Program-made: the position numbers and the translations under genes | Assembly: GCF_014898055.3 (NCBI RefSeq) | Contig: NW_023605194.1 | Location: 61,729,361 to 61,793,360 of the forward strand | Source: Talpa occidentalis | Taxonomy: Eukaryota; Chordata; Mammalia; Eulipotyphla; Talpidae | Length of the DNA stretch: 64,000 nucleotides | Direction: 5' to 3' | Notes under the pieces: generated by a model | Seen by the model: the letters and a program-made list of their open reading frames with translations, nothing else | Told to the model about the DNA's origin: nothing | Databases searched by the model: none | Part shown: positions 11,001 through 23,411 of the stretch, in pieces | How the letters are laid out: each line of letters opens with the position of its first letter | Position numbering within the stretch: the stretch's first letter is position 1

Positions 11001-12660
11001 TTTTATCAGAAACTCAACCCTCCATGACATTGCTCCCCCTAGCCTGAAGAATATTTCCTAGAATACACTCTGGGAAAAGACACTTTACTGCATTTTAGAA
11101 AGCAAAGGTCGCAGAATCATTTAGTCTTCTTAAGAAACATCAGAGAAAGCCCAAAAAGGATATTGGGGACAGTTCTAGATTAATATAAATAAATTACTGA
11201 TTTTTAAACGCTTATTTTTCAATATACTTTTTCTCCTCAGTTTAGTATATGTACAATTCTTTTTCAGTCTCCACCCCCAAATAGTTACTAAAAGATGATT
11301 TATAGATGGGTCCTGAAAATTTAAAAAACCAAACTTAGAGACATGCTATTTTCTCTTTTCTCCCAATGTTTATAACAATCCCCTTTCCATCCTGGACAAA
11401 GACCTACTTTTTGAAAGTAAATAAAAGCATGACACTATTTCAATATATTTTATAACTGAAAACACTTGTGGAGAAGTGTTACCTATAACAATCAACATTT
11501 TATACTATATTAGAGAAATTGAATTAATGTAATGGACTCTATATTTCACTATCTTATTACATATTATCTCTAGCTCTAGTATTGTTTATTTGTAAGTCAT
11601 TTTAAATGAACCATTTTGCTAATCTTATGTATACTTAAAATAGGTAATAAGAGGATATTTCAATCGGAGTTTAATATAATAACTTGTAATATAGCTTTTT
11701 CATCAATGGTGGATATTCTGATATTCTGGCAAAGTAGATAATAAATGTAATAACTGGAAATTTAATAGGGGCTTAAGCAGATTACAATCTTGTTTTTCTT
11801 GTAGAGTATCTTGTATTGTTAGCAGACACTATATAGGGATAGAGGGAAGCTTATAAGTTGACCATGGACATTGGTCAATGAATAACTACAATATGACTCT
11901 TGTGATTTTTTTTACACCCAGCAAATTGTCCTCTCTAGGTCACAATTTAAAAATTATTCAGTGTTTTCCCCTGAAAATTTATTTATTTTTTAAATGATGA
12001 ATGCTCTACTCATCCTTATCATCTTATAAGCCAGTACAGGACAGTGGTCTTACATGATTGCAGCGATTCAGCTTTGAATTTAGTTCTTTCTTATTGTGGA
12101 ACAATATGGTTTCCCTGCCTTTTCTCTCTCTCCATCCCCTGCCCTCTTTTCTGCACTCCCATTTCACTGTAAGTACAACCTAAAAGTTACAAATCTCAAT
12201 TATCCTAATGGTTTCATCTTAATGTAACAAAAGATGTAAAGTCATTGAAAATTGTATTTGTCAGTGTTCCTTTTTTCCACCGCTGACCAAAGGGTTATAA
12301 AAAAATTCCCAAACAATTCTGAACACTGGCAGAATATAAAGAAGATGAAAAACACAGGAAGATATTCAAATGAAAATGTCTTCATCTCTGAATCTAAAAT
12401 TAAAAGAGAACTGATTATACTTTGTCATGGCATAGAAGTGAATACCAAAAGCCAAACTTGATATGCGTAGCAGAAAGAGTCAGGTAAGGAGAAAAAAAGG
12501 GACATATGGATTCTGTTGAAATATATACATTGACAGTGACAGATTTTCAAAAAGAACAGCAAAATAGGAGTCAGAGATGCTCATACTTGGAGCAGAGCTG
12601 CAAGTAGCTTCAGAGCGGATAAAGTTCCATGCTAATGTTAAAGACTGTATGTTTGTAAAA
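8036..12660. other. 4.6 kb without a recognisable repeat or gene
   Basis: The longest stretch of the window in which I recognise no SINE, LINE, LTR or DNA-transposon copy. Short A runs occur at 10321 and 10794-10809. The part at about 8190-8560 has a balanced, low-repeat composition. No long open frame stands out (best 93 codons, 8867-9148 minus, no recognised product). Confidence 0.6.
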
Positions 12661-12675
12661 AAATTTTAAGAGCTT

Positions 12676-12949
12676 GGGCCTCCCTGGTGGCTCAAGGGAT
12701 TAAGCTAAGCACAGCACTGTGAAGCAATCTGCAGCCTCTGCAGCAAGAGTTCAATCCCAGGCCAGCAGGGAAGTTAATCCTCATGGCCCAACAGACCTCT
12801 CCTGTCTTGCCCACTGCTCCCCTCAGCAGTGTATTACAGTCAGTCTGCCTGTGCTGTTCCCCACTCTGTCCCTGGTGAATCCTCTCACCCCCTGCACCTC
12901 TGACCTGTACCCCAGTTCTTGTAAGCATAAATAAAGAAATCTTTAAAAA
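12676..12949 (+). mobile_element. tRNA-derived SINE, older subfamily
   Basis: Starts gggcctccctggtggctcaa and ends ccccagttcttgtaagcata with AATAAA and TCTTT. The flanking duplication is near-perfect: aaattttaagagctt (12661-12675) and aaatttaaagagctt (12950-12964). The 'ctcaagggattaag' head marks the older subfamily. Confidence 0.94.
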
Positions 12950-12964
12950 AAATTTAAAGAGCTT

Positions 12965-15900
12965 AGTGACTTTCACTTTCTTGAAAATCTGCCTACAGAT
13001 GGAATATATGTTCATCTATACACTCAACAAAACATTTCTTTCTGTAAAGCTGTGAGCACACTCCCTTTAGGCCAGTGAGAAGCACAAGGATAAAATAAAG
13101 AATTTAAATGGAAGTAAATAAGATTAATAAAAGACTTTACAATATTGAAATCATATTGATTATTATTTCCTTTACCTTTCCTTAAAGTATTTATTTGTTG
13201 TTCTACTAACTTTTAGAAAATGTTCATTACATTATTTTTAAGGTGACACAAGATTATACAAAAATGATGTATGAAGACTTTCTGAACATTAATGGTGCTA
13301 CATTCAAAAGTTAGCCTGGCAGAGAGACCATTTCAAAAGCTAACATTACCAAGAACAGTGGAGATATAGCAGAAGAGCCTTAGATCTAAGACTCTAGGGC
13401 TTGGCTCCAGTCCTGGTTCCATTGCTTTGTAGCTGTCATTGGGGAACTGCAGGGGCCTAGTAAAATCCATAGTGAGTCTTTCTCTAGGTGAGACTTAAGT
13501 TTTTATTCCTTTTAACTAAAAAAATTAAGCAGAAACTTTAGGATACTAAGACACTAAGGAGTTACTCTGTTTTCTTTATATTCTATACTCAAGAGAATGA
13601 CAAACAACATTCAAATATTACCAATTTCTTTCTGTGTCTGAACAAATCTAGATCTTTAACTTAATAATCTGAAGTTTTTGCAGGTGACACTGAAATTTGC
13701 CTCCAATTCAGTGTCTGCTTTGTAGTGGGATGGTGCTCTATTTTAAAAAATAATCTAAAAAATAACAGATATAATTCCTAGTGATGATAGCAATGTTATT
13801 TCCATTCTCTAACTTTAGATGTCAAGACATCCTTATTTTCATGAAACACAATTAAAAGCAATCTTAAATAATAACCTGGTGCAAATTCTGGACAAAGATT
13901 TTGTATAGAGACTTTGCAATTGTTCCATTTTCACTTGTCACAAAGATATAAAACTTATCTAAGAGAGATGCACACAGATGTTGGGATGACTTAGAAAAAA
14001 TACCTAGCTTCAATTTGCTATCATCAGCTTTAGTTCCAAAAAGGAGACGAACAGTGTTTGGGTCTCTAAGTCTTGTGGCAACTGATTGTGTTATAGTCAA
14101 AAGTTAAACTTTCTGAGTTTCCGTTATGAATAAGGTGGAGTACATAGTACTTTGCCTTCACAGGGATTGTGTCAAAATAAATAAACTCCATTACAATGAA
14201 TGGAACATACAGAAAGTAAATAAAGTCAACAAAAGGGGATTCCAGTGAGGGATGAAAGAGGAGGGAAATCTGGGGAGAAAGGAAAGAATTTGGAAATGAA
14301 ATGAGAGAGGGCAGTGCATAGGTAGAAGGGTAAGGGAAAGGTGAGAAAAAGAGAGGGGGGAGAATGGGAGTGGAAGGGTGTGGATGTGAAAACTTGCTTT
14401 GGACTTAGCTAGGAAAAAGTCTAAGCGAGACAGGAATTCAAGATTAAGGGCACCAGGAATGGAATGGAAATGACAAAGCTCAGATATGTGTATCTCAGCA
14501 TGTTTTCTTTTGGTTTAGAATTTTGATGAGTGTCAGCTTCAAGTGGGAATCTAAAAGGAAGAAAGATAGTGCAGACTTTAAAAACTGGGGCAGCACTGAG
14601 GAAAGCAATTTTAAAAAGTTGTGGGGGGGGATGCAGAAGACAAAAAGAAAAAGAAGGCAAACATTTTTAACCTGGGTTGCAGAAGGCAAGGGGAACAGAA
14701 GGGAGAGGGACAACAAAGGACATTTATGCAGCTTTCAGAAGGGGAAAAGTACTCCAGAAGGACACTTTTAAGGAAAACCATTTGAAATTATATATGAAAG
14801 GGAGGAGAGCAGTTGCTTAATAGAGTAATCAGAGACTAAAATGTATGAATCTAAGGCAGTAATTAAACCCCTAGAATTAAGAAATTGATAGGATTTCCAA
14901 ATTGTAAAACTGACTTCCCTTGGGGAATTATACTGTGTGAAAGGTATCCAAAGCTTCCAAAAGAACTATTTAGAATTTCATTAATTGGGGAAATTGAAGT
15001 CCAGTGTATACTTAAGAGTGACACAGGTGAGGGAACACTCTGTGGTCTGATGATTTACTTCTTCAACACTGAAATGGAGGAAAAAAATAATGTACTTGGC
15101 TTTTGGATTAGAGAATATGAACTTGAACCAGAACTTGAGAAAGGGTATCAGGATGCTTTTGAGAATCTGATGACTTAAAAACCCTCTCCCAAGATAAATG
15201 CACTAAAGTATACATACAATTTCAAACACTTCAGAGGCTATCTATAGTTATGTGTCACATCCCAATGCCATACACAACCCACAACAAACTAGATCCTTTT
15301 TAAAAAAACAAAACAAACAAACAAACAAAAAAAACCACTTGATTTCATGAAAGAGAAAGATTAAGGCTGGAATAGGCTTATACAGGCTAAACAGCTCAAG
15401 AAATGGTAGCTAAAATTCAAGAAAGCTTTCCCCTATGATGTGCAGCAAGAAAAGATTGAAGTTTGAGTATCCCAAGGAGTGTTTCCTAAGAGACTGGTAG
15501 GGAACTTTTGTGGAAATACAGCTAAGAAGATGGTCAAAGAACAGGACACTGTAAAAGGGAGGAAAGAATAGGTGCACTAAAGGTTGAGAATCTCAAATGC
15601 AATATATTGTTTTTTAATTGTTTTTTAATTCATAGCAAAATGAAAATGGAAAGAAAAAAGTGAACTGACTATATAATGGGCTCTAGTGAGAATGAAGCTG
15701 ATTGTTAGTAGCAACACAGGTAGCGGGAGGATACAAAATGAGAAGTAAATGGAAAATGACTAAAATAATTTTTAAAAAGTAAGTTCAAAGTTGTTTGGGA
15801 AGGTGAGCACATTTTTTAAAATATTGGAAAAACACGACTTAAAGGAAAACACAACTTATGGAGATACAAGTCAGTTCCTGGAAGCAGAGAGACTAGACAG

Positions 15901-16090
15901 TTACAGTACAGTAAAATTAGCTTGTTATCATGTTTTAGTGTTTCAAGAAGATAAATCTTCATCTTTCAAAGAAGATGAAAACCATTGGGAAGCTGGCTTC
16001 AAATTACAGTAGACCACACTAAAAGAGATGTAAGAGGGTTGATAACAGTGATGTTCAAAAGCTAAAATGGGAGCTATATAAAAAGGACAC
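12965..16090. other. Unique sequence with purine-rich block
   Basis: No gene recognised. A purine-rich (GA) stretch spans about 14220-14770. A possible, weak MIR-like patch lies at 13370-13480 (tctagggcttggctccagtc). A short AAAC-repeat run is at 15302-15335. The open frame at 14885-15178 (97 codons) resembles no family I know and is probably chance. Confidence 0.5.
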
Positions 16091-16099
16091 ATTAATGTA

Positions 16100-16643
16100 A
16101 ATGGCATATTTGAAGAATAAAAGTTATAGCTTAAAACAACAACAAAAAGAAACTACCAACAAAATAAAAAGGCAACCTACTAAATAGGAGAAAATATCTT
16201 TAAATCATATATTTGATAAGCAGTTAATAACTAAAATATATAAGGAACTCATTTAGTTCAATAACAAAAACAAAGCCAAAAACCAAAAAATCCAATTAAA
16301 ATCGGACAGAGACTCTAAATAGACATTTTCACATTTTCCAAAGGAAACATAGATGGCTAAAGATGTTGACTATCATTAATTATCAGGAAGTACAAATCAC
16401 AATCACAATGAGATTATCACCTCATGCCTGTTAGAATGGTTATTATTAAAAAGACAAGAAATAAATCTTGCAACAATGTGGAGAAAAAGGAAGTTCTATA
16501 CAATGTTGGTGGAAAAGTAAATTAATGCAGCCACTATTGGAAACACTATGGACATCCCTCAAAAATTTATAAACATAACTACCACAGATCTGGCAATTTC
16601 ACTTATAGAAATGTAACCAAAGAAAGCAAAAATACTAACTAGA
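16100..16643 (+). mobile_element. Ancient L1 (L1M-type), part 1
   Basis: Diverged ORF2 C-terminal half. Markers: 'ctaaatagacattttcacat' near 16315, 'cacctcatgcctgttagaat' near 16420, 'gcaacaatgtggagaaaaag' near 16470 and 'ggcaatttcacttatagaaa' near 16592. Broken by many stops. It is interrupted by the SINE at 16644. Confidence 0.85.
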
Positions 16644-16946
16644 GGGTCTCCCCTGTGGCGCAGCAGTTGAGCGCTGGGTTGCGAAGCTGCCCACAGCCTC
16701 TGCAGCACCGGTTCGATCCCCAGCTGCTCCCCGGCCACCGGAGGAGGGTCCCACATGGCGCGCAGACCTCTCCTGCCGCCTGCTGCTCCCCTCAGCAGTG
16801 TACTTCAGGCCTTCTGCCTGCTCTGCTCCCCGCTCTGGCTCTGGTGAGTTCTCTCACCCTCCCACGCTTCTGACTGTACCCAGTGCTTGTATAAATAAAT
16901 AAATAAATCTTTTTAAAAAAAGAAAAAGAAACTTAAAAAAAAAAAC
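16644..16946 (+). mobile_element. tRNA-derived SINE, younger subfamily, exact duplication
   Basis: Head at 16644. The Pol III A-box-like tggcgcagcag is at 16656-16666 and the B-box ggttcgatccc at 16710-16720, a normal spacing for a tRNA promoter. Younger-subfamily markers gggttgcgaag and acccagtgcttgta are present. The tail has AATAAA repeats, TCTTTTT and poly(A). The 11-bp duplication tactaactaga is at 16633-16643 and 16947-16957. It is nested in an ancient L1. Confidence 0.96.
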
Positions 16947-17555
16947 TACTAACTAGAAAAGATGTACAGCCCCAGTTCATTGCAGCATTATTTATAATAG
17001 CAGACATGAAAACAACCTAAGTCTTCATGGATAGAGGAATGTAAAAAGAAATCATGCTATAAATATGGGATATTATTCTGTGATAAATGATGAAACTTGC
17101 CCTTTGTGACAACATGGATGAACTTTAAGTGCATTATGCTACGTAAAATAAGTCAGATATAGTCTGATAAATACCATAAGATCTCACCTGTATAAAAAAA
17201 AATGTAGCATATAGATACAGAAAACATACTGGTTGTCACCAAAGATGGGAGAAATGAATGAAGAGGGTCAAAAGGTACAAACTTCCAGTTATAAAATAAA
17301 TAAACCTGGGCATATAATGTATAACATGACAACAGTAGTTATAATACCATATATTGCATATATAAAAGTTGCTATGAGAATAGATATTAAAAATTCTTAT
17401 CACAAAAAAAATTGGTGACAAATGTCATCTACACTTATTATAGTGATTATTTTAGACTATATACAAATATTGAATCACTTTGTACAATTGAAAAGAATCT
17501 GTTTTACATCAATATATAACATTAATGTCAATTATAATACCCAAAAACAAACAGA
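16947..17555 (+). mobile_element. Ancient L1 (L1M-type), part 2, to its 3' end
   Basis: Resumes the 16100 element: 'cattgcagcattatttataa' near 16979, 'ttgtgacaacatggatgaac' near 17104, then a 3' UTR ending in a 'gtacaattgaaaagaatctg...atgtcaattata' stretch typical of old L1MA/MB-like ends. Confidence 0.82.
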
Positions 17556-18300
17556 AAGAATGGAAAAGGCTTTTACAAAGAGAGATATCAAAGACATTTT
17601 GAGAAATAGAGATTTTTGTCATTAAACAGAAAAAGTTTTTGTTTAAAACCAGGAACAGGAAGAATAAAAACTAGGACAAAGCAGAAATGTCATGCAAAAT
17701 ATCTTATATAACAAAATGATGGCTTAAACCAATGAAAGTTCTGAGAGAGAACAAACACCTGTCCAAAGGAAAGGTGTGAGGAGAAAGAGACATAACAGCA
17801 CCTGGTCTCTGACTATACCATAAAAATATTTTTGGAGCCAACCAGCTAAAATTTTGGAAGAAACTTTTAGTCGAGTTATGAAATAGTGTTTTTGAGGTCA
17901 TTCAGGTAAGAAAAAAGTCTTGGTCAAGAGCAAAAATTTGATCTGGACGTGATTTGGAAAAGAATTATAGCACAAATACTGTATATATTCTAGTAAATCC
18001 TAAGGTAAAAAAATTACAACAAAATCATATTTTCTTAGCTTTATTATTTCTGGTTGAAGTATTACTATTGTAATTCTCAATCCATTTTGTAGGTATTGGA
18101 ACAAATATATGTTCAAAAATATGTACATATATATTGACATATGTACATATATATTGACTTCTAAGTAATATATCCTACTATTAAAAGGAACCAGTGCACC
18201 AAAAGAAATAACTGATTCCAGATCTTCAGGAGAAAAGGTGCAAAGTGAGATTTGAACACCTTCTGCTGGACAACAAGGAAGTGTCTAACAGTTATGGCAT
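17556..18300. other. Unique AT-rich sequence with a 20-bp tandem pair
   Basis: No gene recognised. An exact 20-bp unit (atatgtacatatatattgac) is repeated at 18119-18138 and 18139-18158. Confidence 0.7.
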
Positions 18301-18309
18301 CATGTCAAA

Positions 18310-19385
18310 AGTGTAAGAGGCACTACATAGCTCCTGGTTTGGTGGTGCAGTGGAGCATGCCTGGCTCCTCTGTTCCCCCTGCACCCACCCCCACATGTGG
18401 TACAAGCTAAGTTTGATGGCCAACCCAGCACAGGCTGGATTTTCGCATATCAGTCAGGCTTTGGTTTTGAAAATGGCATGTTTTTGAAAACACACTTGGC
18501 ACACTTGCCTGAGACTGATTCATTAAGACACTGTCTCAGGAAGACAGGAAGTTCCTGTCTTCAGATCTCCAAGACTTTGGATTCTAGCATTCAGACCTTC
18601 ATGTTGTCGCTTCTGATGGTGGCTTTTGTTCTGGCGTAACCATCATGCTGCCTAGAGCTGTACATTGCTGCTTAATTCTCAATATCATCTGTGGACCAGC
18701 ACTGTTGCTCTGTGCCCAGTACTTCTATGAGCTGTCTGCTGCTTACTTGTGCCTGGTACCACCAAGAGGTGTGTGCCGCTGGCCTGTGCCCTGACATCAC
18801 CTTTGACCAGCTCTGTTTGCCTGTGCCCGGTGCCTCCTGGAGGTACACACTGGTGCCTGATCCTTCACATCACTGCCTGCTGACAGGTGCTGCTGGCTTA
18901 AGTGTGGCCACTTCTAAGAGCTGTCCACTGCTGCTGACCCTCCAGCACTACCACCTGACTAACTTGCCTACTCCAGCACCACTCATGCTGTCCAGCCTAG
19001 TCTCCGGACTGCTGCTGCTGGCTGCTATGGCATCACCTCAGCAGTGCCACCTGTGATTACCTCCAGCTGCCATGATAAATTGGGTCCTGGTCCACTGCTT
19101 ATCACTGTGCCACCAGCTCCAGGCTCTCGTCGGAGAGACAATGCCATCATTCATGAGCAGATTTTGGTTTGGACTCTGGACACTGTGAACACTATTGGAG
19201 GTAGGACAGATGGTCACCCATGACCTTAGATTAGAAACTCCTTTATCTCGTCTCTCCCAACCCATGTAAATAAAGCCTGTTGTTGCATTCTGAGTCTATG
19301 CTGTGTCTTGCAGTTGTAAGTGCATGGAGAAGGACCCCTGATTCGCATGATCTCAATAGGACACAGGAGGGGGCTGACACAGAAT
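18310..19385 (+). repeat. LTR-like block with polyadenylation signal (unassigned)
   Basis: About 1.05 kb, clearly more GC-rich than its surroundings. It contains degenerate repeats of a 'gtgcctg/gtgcccagt' and 'ctgctg' type between 18690 and 19060. An AATAAA near 19268 is followed by a T/G-rich stretch (gcctgttgttgcattctgag), as in the U3-R-U5 layout of a retroviral LTR. I could not fix its ends by a TG...CA pair with a duplication, and I do not recognise the family. The 121-codon open frame at 18691-19056 lies in the repetitive part and is probably not a gene. Confidence 0.4.
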
Positions 19386-19455
19386 AAATCTTGGAAAATC
19401 TGAGTCTCCAAAATAACAATGGTAATAAATTGCAATATATTGAATTTTTAAAAAC

Positions 19456-19720
19456 TCAATCCATGAGACTTGGAAAGGAAATATGGGAAGGAAGGAGAGC
19501 AAAAGAGAGAGATGGGAAAAAAGTGCAGAGAGACTGAGAAAAAGTCCATGTGTAGTTATGTGGGGGGTGATAACGGTGAGAGGGGAGGGAAGGAAAAAGA
19601 AAGGGATCAAGGAAGGAGGAAGAGAGAGAGGGTAGAAGAAAGAACAAAAGAAAAACACTTAAAGAAGAACAGAATAATGACAGTTGACTCAGCAAGAATC
19701 ATCACCGGAAGCTAAAATCA
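19456..19720. repeat. Purine-rich low-complexity tract
   Basis: Nearly all G and A on the plus strand (repeated ggaagg, gagaga and gaaaga). It creates several overlapping false open frames on both strands. Confidence 0.85.
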
Positions 19721-19945
19721 GGTTGCTAAAGACACATTTTCTCCCTGTAGATTACTTCAGAGTATCAGTCCATAAAGAACTTGCGAATTACAAGAGTGAA
19801 AAATAAACTTTATAATGAAAAGATCTACTAATCACCATCTTAACCAGATGATCAGATTTATCATCAATAGAACAAGTTGTCTCCATGTGTCCTTTGATGC
19901 GAAGCAATAAGAAGTGCACATCATCTCTGTCAAAAATGCTGAACC

Positions 19946-20123
19946 CAGAGGTTCTCAAATTCTTGCTCAACAGAATCAGCATCACTGGGAATTTGTTAGA
20001 AATGCAAATAACTGGGCTCCAAGCTACAACTACTGAATCAGGAACTCTACAGTGGGCCAAGCAATCTAGGTTTAACAAGCCTTCCTGACGATTCTGAGTC
20101 ATACCAAAATTTGAGAACCACCG
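19946..20123. mobile_element. MER5A-type hAT DNA-transposon fossil
   Basis: Terminal inverted repeats are visible: cagaggttctcaaa at the left (19946) and tttgagaaccaccg at the right (ends 20123). The interior has the familiar 'gaatcagcatcactgggaat' and 'actactgaatcaggaactct' segments of MER5A. The 8-bp flanks gctgaacc (19938-19945) and gtttaacc (20124-20131) agree at six of eight positions, as expected of an old hAT target duplication. It is a non-autonomous, inactive element. Confidence 0.9.
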
Positions 20124-20131
20124 GTTTAACC

Positions 20132-21098
20132 TGAATATAAGTAAAACAATGAAACAAATCCAGATCATCAAACATTCTATTGGCCTGAACTCTTCAAAAA
20201 ATTCAAATCCACAAACAACAAAAAAGTAGTGGCTGCAAGGGGCAGTGGGAAGAAAATTTTGGCTGAATTTTAATCTTCATCTTAATGCTAAAGAGATATT
20301 ACAACCTAATGCAAAAAGTGAATTTTAATTGGATTCTGAATTTTAAATTTAAAAAATTATCATGATAGCCATAACTTATCAGTTTACTTTCAAATGATGG
20401 AGGAAAAACAAACACACAAAAGTAAACAATAAATAAAATCTATACAATGTATGTTGGAAGAGAGTTAAATCTGAAACCATTTAAGAGCTGATGGATATTT
20501 CACTGAGCTATTTTTCAGATTTTCTGTAACTTTGAACATTTCCATACAAAAAGTTGCATAAAAATGATGTAAAAATATGCCTAAGAACCAAAAAGGGGAA
20601 TACTGAAAACAAAAACTAAAATCAACAAACGAAACAATTCTATAAATTGTTTTAGTAAAATGAAAGACTAAAGCATTGTGAAGCAACCAAAGAGTTTGAC
20701 AATCACAGTGGTAGAGTTGAGATAATGGGGTGAGTCACTTACTGAGCTCTGACAGTTTTCACCCATGTATTTTATAGCCACCCACACGTAGACTATATTA
20801 AAAGTGCTGTACTTCCCATTTTTTTCCTTTACTACAGAGGAAATGCAGGGAGAGTTAATAATATCATCAACCATAAGCTTTTAAGGTTCGGCATCCTAAT
20901 AAAACTGATGAATCTTGACTTGCAGCCTCAGCAGTTAAATTACTGCTATGAAAATCATTGCCAATGGCCAAGTTGCATGAAAGAATAATTATACATGTTT
21001 ACTGTTAACCATCAGTCAAGTCCAAGTACTATGAGATAAAATATGAAATCCAATTAAATGTGAATGCAGTTTGAGGGCCTACCTGCCCCAAGGAGATG

Positions 21099-21136
<38 letters not shown>

Positions 21137-22110
21137 GAGTACAATAACTTTCTTTGAATAATTTTTCTGGTAATTAAAAAAAAATCTATGGAAAAATAGA
21201 ACCAAAAAGGCCTAAATAATATCCATAAAAGAGGGGTCAATTAGCACAAACAAATCAATAAAGAAAGTGCTATGTTAATGGAAGTATTAAACCTTTCATT
21301 TTATAGTCATCTGTTCTTGAGAAATCGTACCAGCAAGATGTTCTCTCCATGTTTAAAGTGTATGATTTATGACTGACTTTCTTTACAGCTTTTATGAGAA
21401 GGCATTTTTTAGCTGTCCCACGTGAGTTGCTAACATCTGCACTGATGAAAGAATTGCAAAGAGCAAAATTCACAAAGGATTACCACTATCAGATTTTTTA
21501 AAAGAGAAGCAATACATTATAATTTGATGTACTGATAGTTTTTGAAGTACTTTCCAATGTAAACTTCAAAAGATCATAATGAATATTTAATTTCAATGCA
21601 GCACACATTGAGAGTTCAAATTATTGGCCACTAGAAAACTAAATCCACTGATAAAAGAATGTAACCACTTATTACAACTATAAGTATGATTTTGAGCTGT
21701 GATTATATGTAAATCTAATGTCTCTACAACTGATAACTGTGGGATTAACTGGATATTTCTGCAACCTTAAAATAGGGTAAACAGTCAATAGTAAGAGGAG
21801 TTAATCAGTTAATGGATAGCAGTTGCAGCTGCAAAATGAATCACCATTCTTTGAAAATCTGAATTTTAATCTTGAATGGTCTCTATACTATAAGTGAGCA
21901 CTATTTTGAAGACTTATTATTAAGTCTCTTATCCTGTCTTCAGTTGCCAGCTGCATATCCATTAGACTTAGGGACAATAGCAAATTCCAATTGATGAACA
22001 ACTTGAAATTGAGGGTTCCTGAGTGAGTGTTCTTAAATTAAACAGGGCCCTAGGAAGGAATCACACACTTGTGTTTTAGATTGTATTCTATGCAGATAGA
22101 TTGACCTTTG
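20132..22110. other. Unique sequence
   Basis: No gene or young repeat recognised apart from the CA microsatellite. AT-rich, with no open frame above 73 codons. Confidence 0.6.
21101..21132. repeat. (CA)16 microsatellite
   Basis: Sixteen uninterrupted CA units. Probably length-polymorphic, as such runs usually are. Confidence 0.98.
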
Positions 22111-22111
22111 T

Positions 22112-22335
22112 CTGAATTATTCCACCACTTACAAATTGTGTAATCTAATGAATATTATATCACTTATCTGCCTTTATTCCTCCATCTGCAAAACTGGGGA
22201 CATAATAGTTATCTGGCATATGGACATGATGTGATGATTACATAAAATAATGTATACAATGTATTTGTAGAGATTTTGACACATAGTAAGTGCCCAGGGA
22301 AATTGGCTAGGATAATTGATGCTGCTGTTATAGAG
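22112..22335 (+). repeat. MIR SINE, nearly full length
   Basis: Landmarks occur in MIR order: 'ccaccacttacaaattgtgt' near 22123, 'ctccatctgcaaaactgggg' near 22181, 'atgtgatgattacataaaat' near 22228 and 'gacacatagtaagtgcccag' near 22278. Confidence 0.85.
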
Positions 22336-22379
22336 CATTATTATTTGATATAATCCTATCCTAATGACTTTTACTAGTG

Positions 22380-22597
22380 TTTGTCCATGAGTAGTTTGTG
22401 CATTGTTCGGGGTAGTGGTGGTGGTGGGTGTGTGTTGGGATTTTGGGGAGAGGGAGGGTGGAGAGCAAAGTGTGGCGGGACCCAATGGACAAGGGTGCTT
22501 TGGTGGTGGGTGTGGTATGGTAACCTACACCTGAAGGGGTGTGATCCTGTACCTCTGAATCATATACAGTATTCTAACCAATGTTATCTCAGTAAAA
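22380..22597 (+). mobile_element. Old L1 3' UTR end
   Basis: The G-rich part and the closing 'ggtgtggtatggtaacctac...atgttatctcagtaaaaa' order match the 3' end of the older L1 at 44.5-44.7 kb. The A-rich end abuts the younger L1 at 22598. Confidence 0.65.
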
Positions 22598-23411
22598 ACA
22601 CAAAGAAAATAATCCAGTCAAAAAATTGGCAGAGAAGCTAAAAAGAAACTTCTCCAAAGAGGAAATGCAAATGGCCAACAGGCACATGAAAAAATATTCA
22701 ACATCACTTGCAATCAGGGAAATGCAAATCAAAACTACAATGAGATACCATCTTACACCAGTGAGAATGGCACATATTAAAAAAACTAACAACAACAAAT
22801 GTTTGTGAGGATATGGAGAAAAAGGAACTCTCCTGCACTGCTGGTGCAAACTGGTCCAACCACTATGGAAAGTTGTGTGGAGATTCCTCAACCTACTAAA
22901 GATAGAGCTTCCATATGATCCAGCAATTCCACTCCTAGGTATTTACCCAAAGGACACAGAAACATTAATTCCAAAGGGCACCTGCACCCCTATGTTTATA
23001 GCAGCACAATTTACAATAGCTAAGCTTTGGAAACAACCCAAATGCCCAAAAATAGATGACTGGATCAAGAAGATGTGGTACATATACACAATGGAATATT
23101 ACTCAGCAATCAAAAAAGATAAACACATGCAGATTGCAGCAACGTGGATGGAGCTAGAAGGGATCATGCTCAGCAAAATAAGCCAGAAAGAAAAAGAAAA
23201 ATACTGGATGGTTTCACTCATAGCAGGAATCTAGAAAACCTAAATAAGGGACCAGGAAAAAGAATAACTATAAGAAAGAAAAAATCAAAATCAACAAACA
23301 ACTACAAACCAGAGACACACTATAAGGGGGGGGGGCGGGAAAAGGAGGGATTGGGGTCAAAATAAGGGGGTTGCAATTGTATGGGGAATATAAAAATAAA
23401 ATAAAAAAAAA
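22598..23411 (+). mobile_element. Young LINE-1, 5'-truncated 3' end
   Basis: Begins in late ORF2 (acaaagaaaataatccagtc) and runs through the Cys-domain region, the ORF2 stop (about 23232), a G-rich 3' UTR (23326-23353) and a short A-rich end (about 23390-23411). The last 119 ORF2 codons (22875-23234) are open. The Cys domain is damaged relative to the 51.5-kb copy. The 3' end is of the 'short' type, as at 3.1 kb. No clear target duplication found. Confidence 0.92.

Noticed and set aside
14885..15178. 97-codon open frame
   Set aside because: No motif, no coding context, and a length expected by chance in 64 kb.
18691..19056. 121-codon open frame with Cys/Leu-rich product
   Set aside because: It sits in degenerate CTG-type repeats of an LTR-like block, with no recognisable domain.
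19456..19720. Overlapping frames on both strands near 19.4-19.7 kb
   Set aside because: Produced by a purine-rich low-complexity tract.
22598..23411. Target duplication around the young L1
   Set aside because: The left flank (ctcagtaaaa) and right flank (cctcaatgat) share only a few bases; not convincing.
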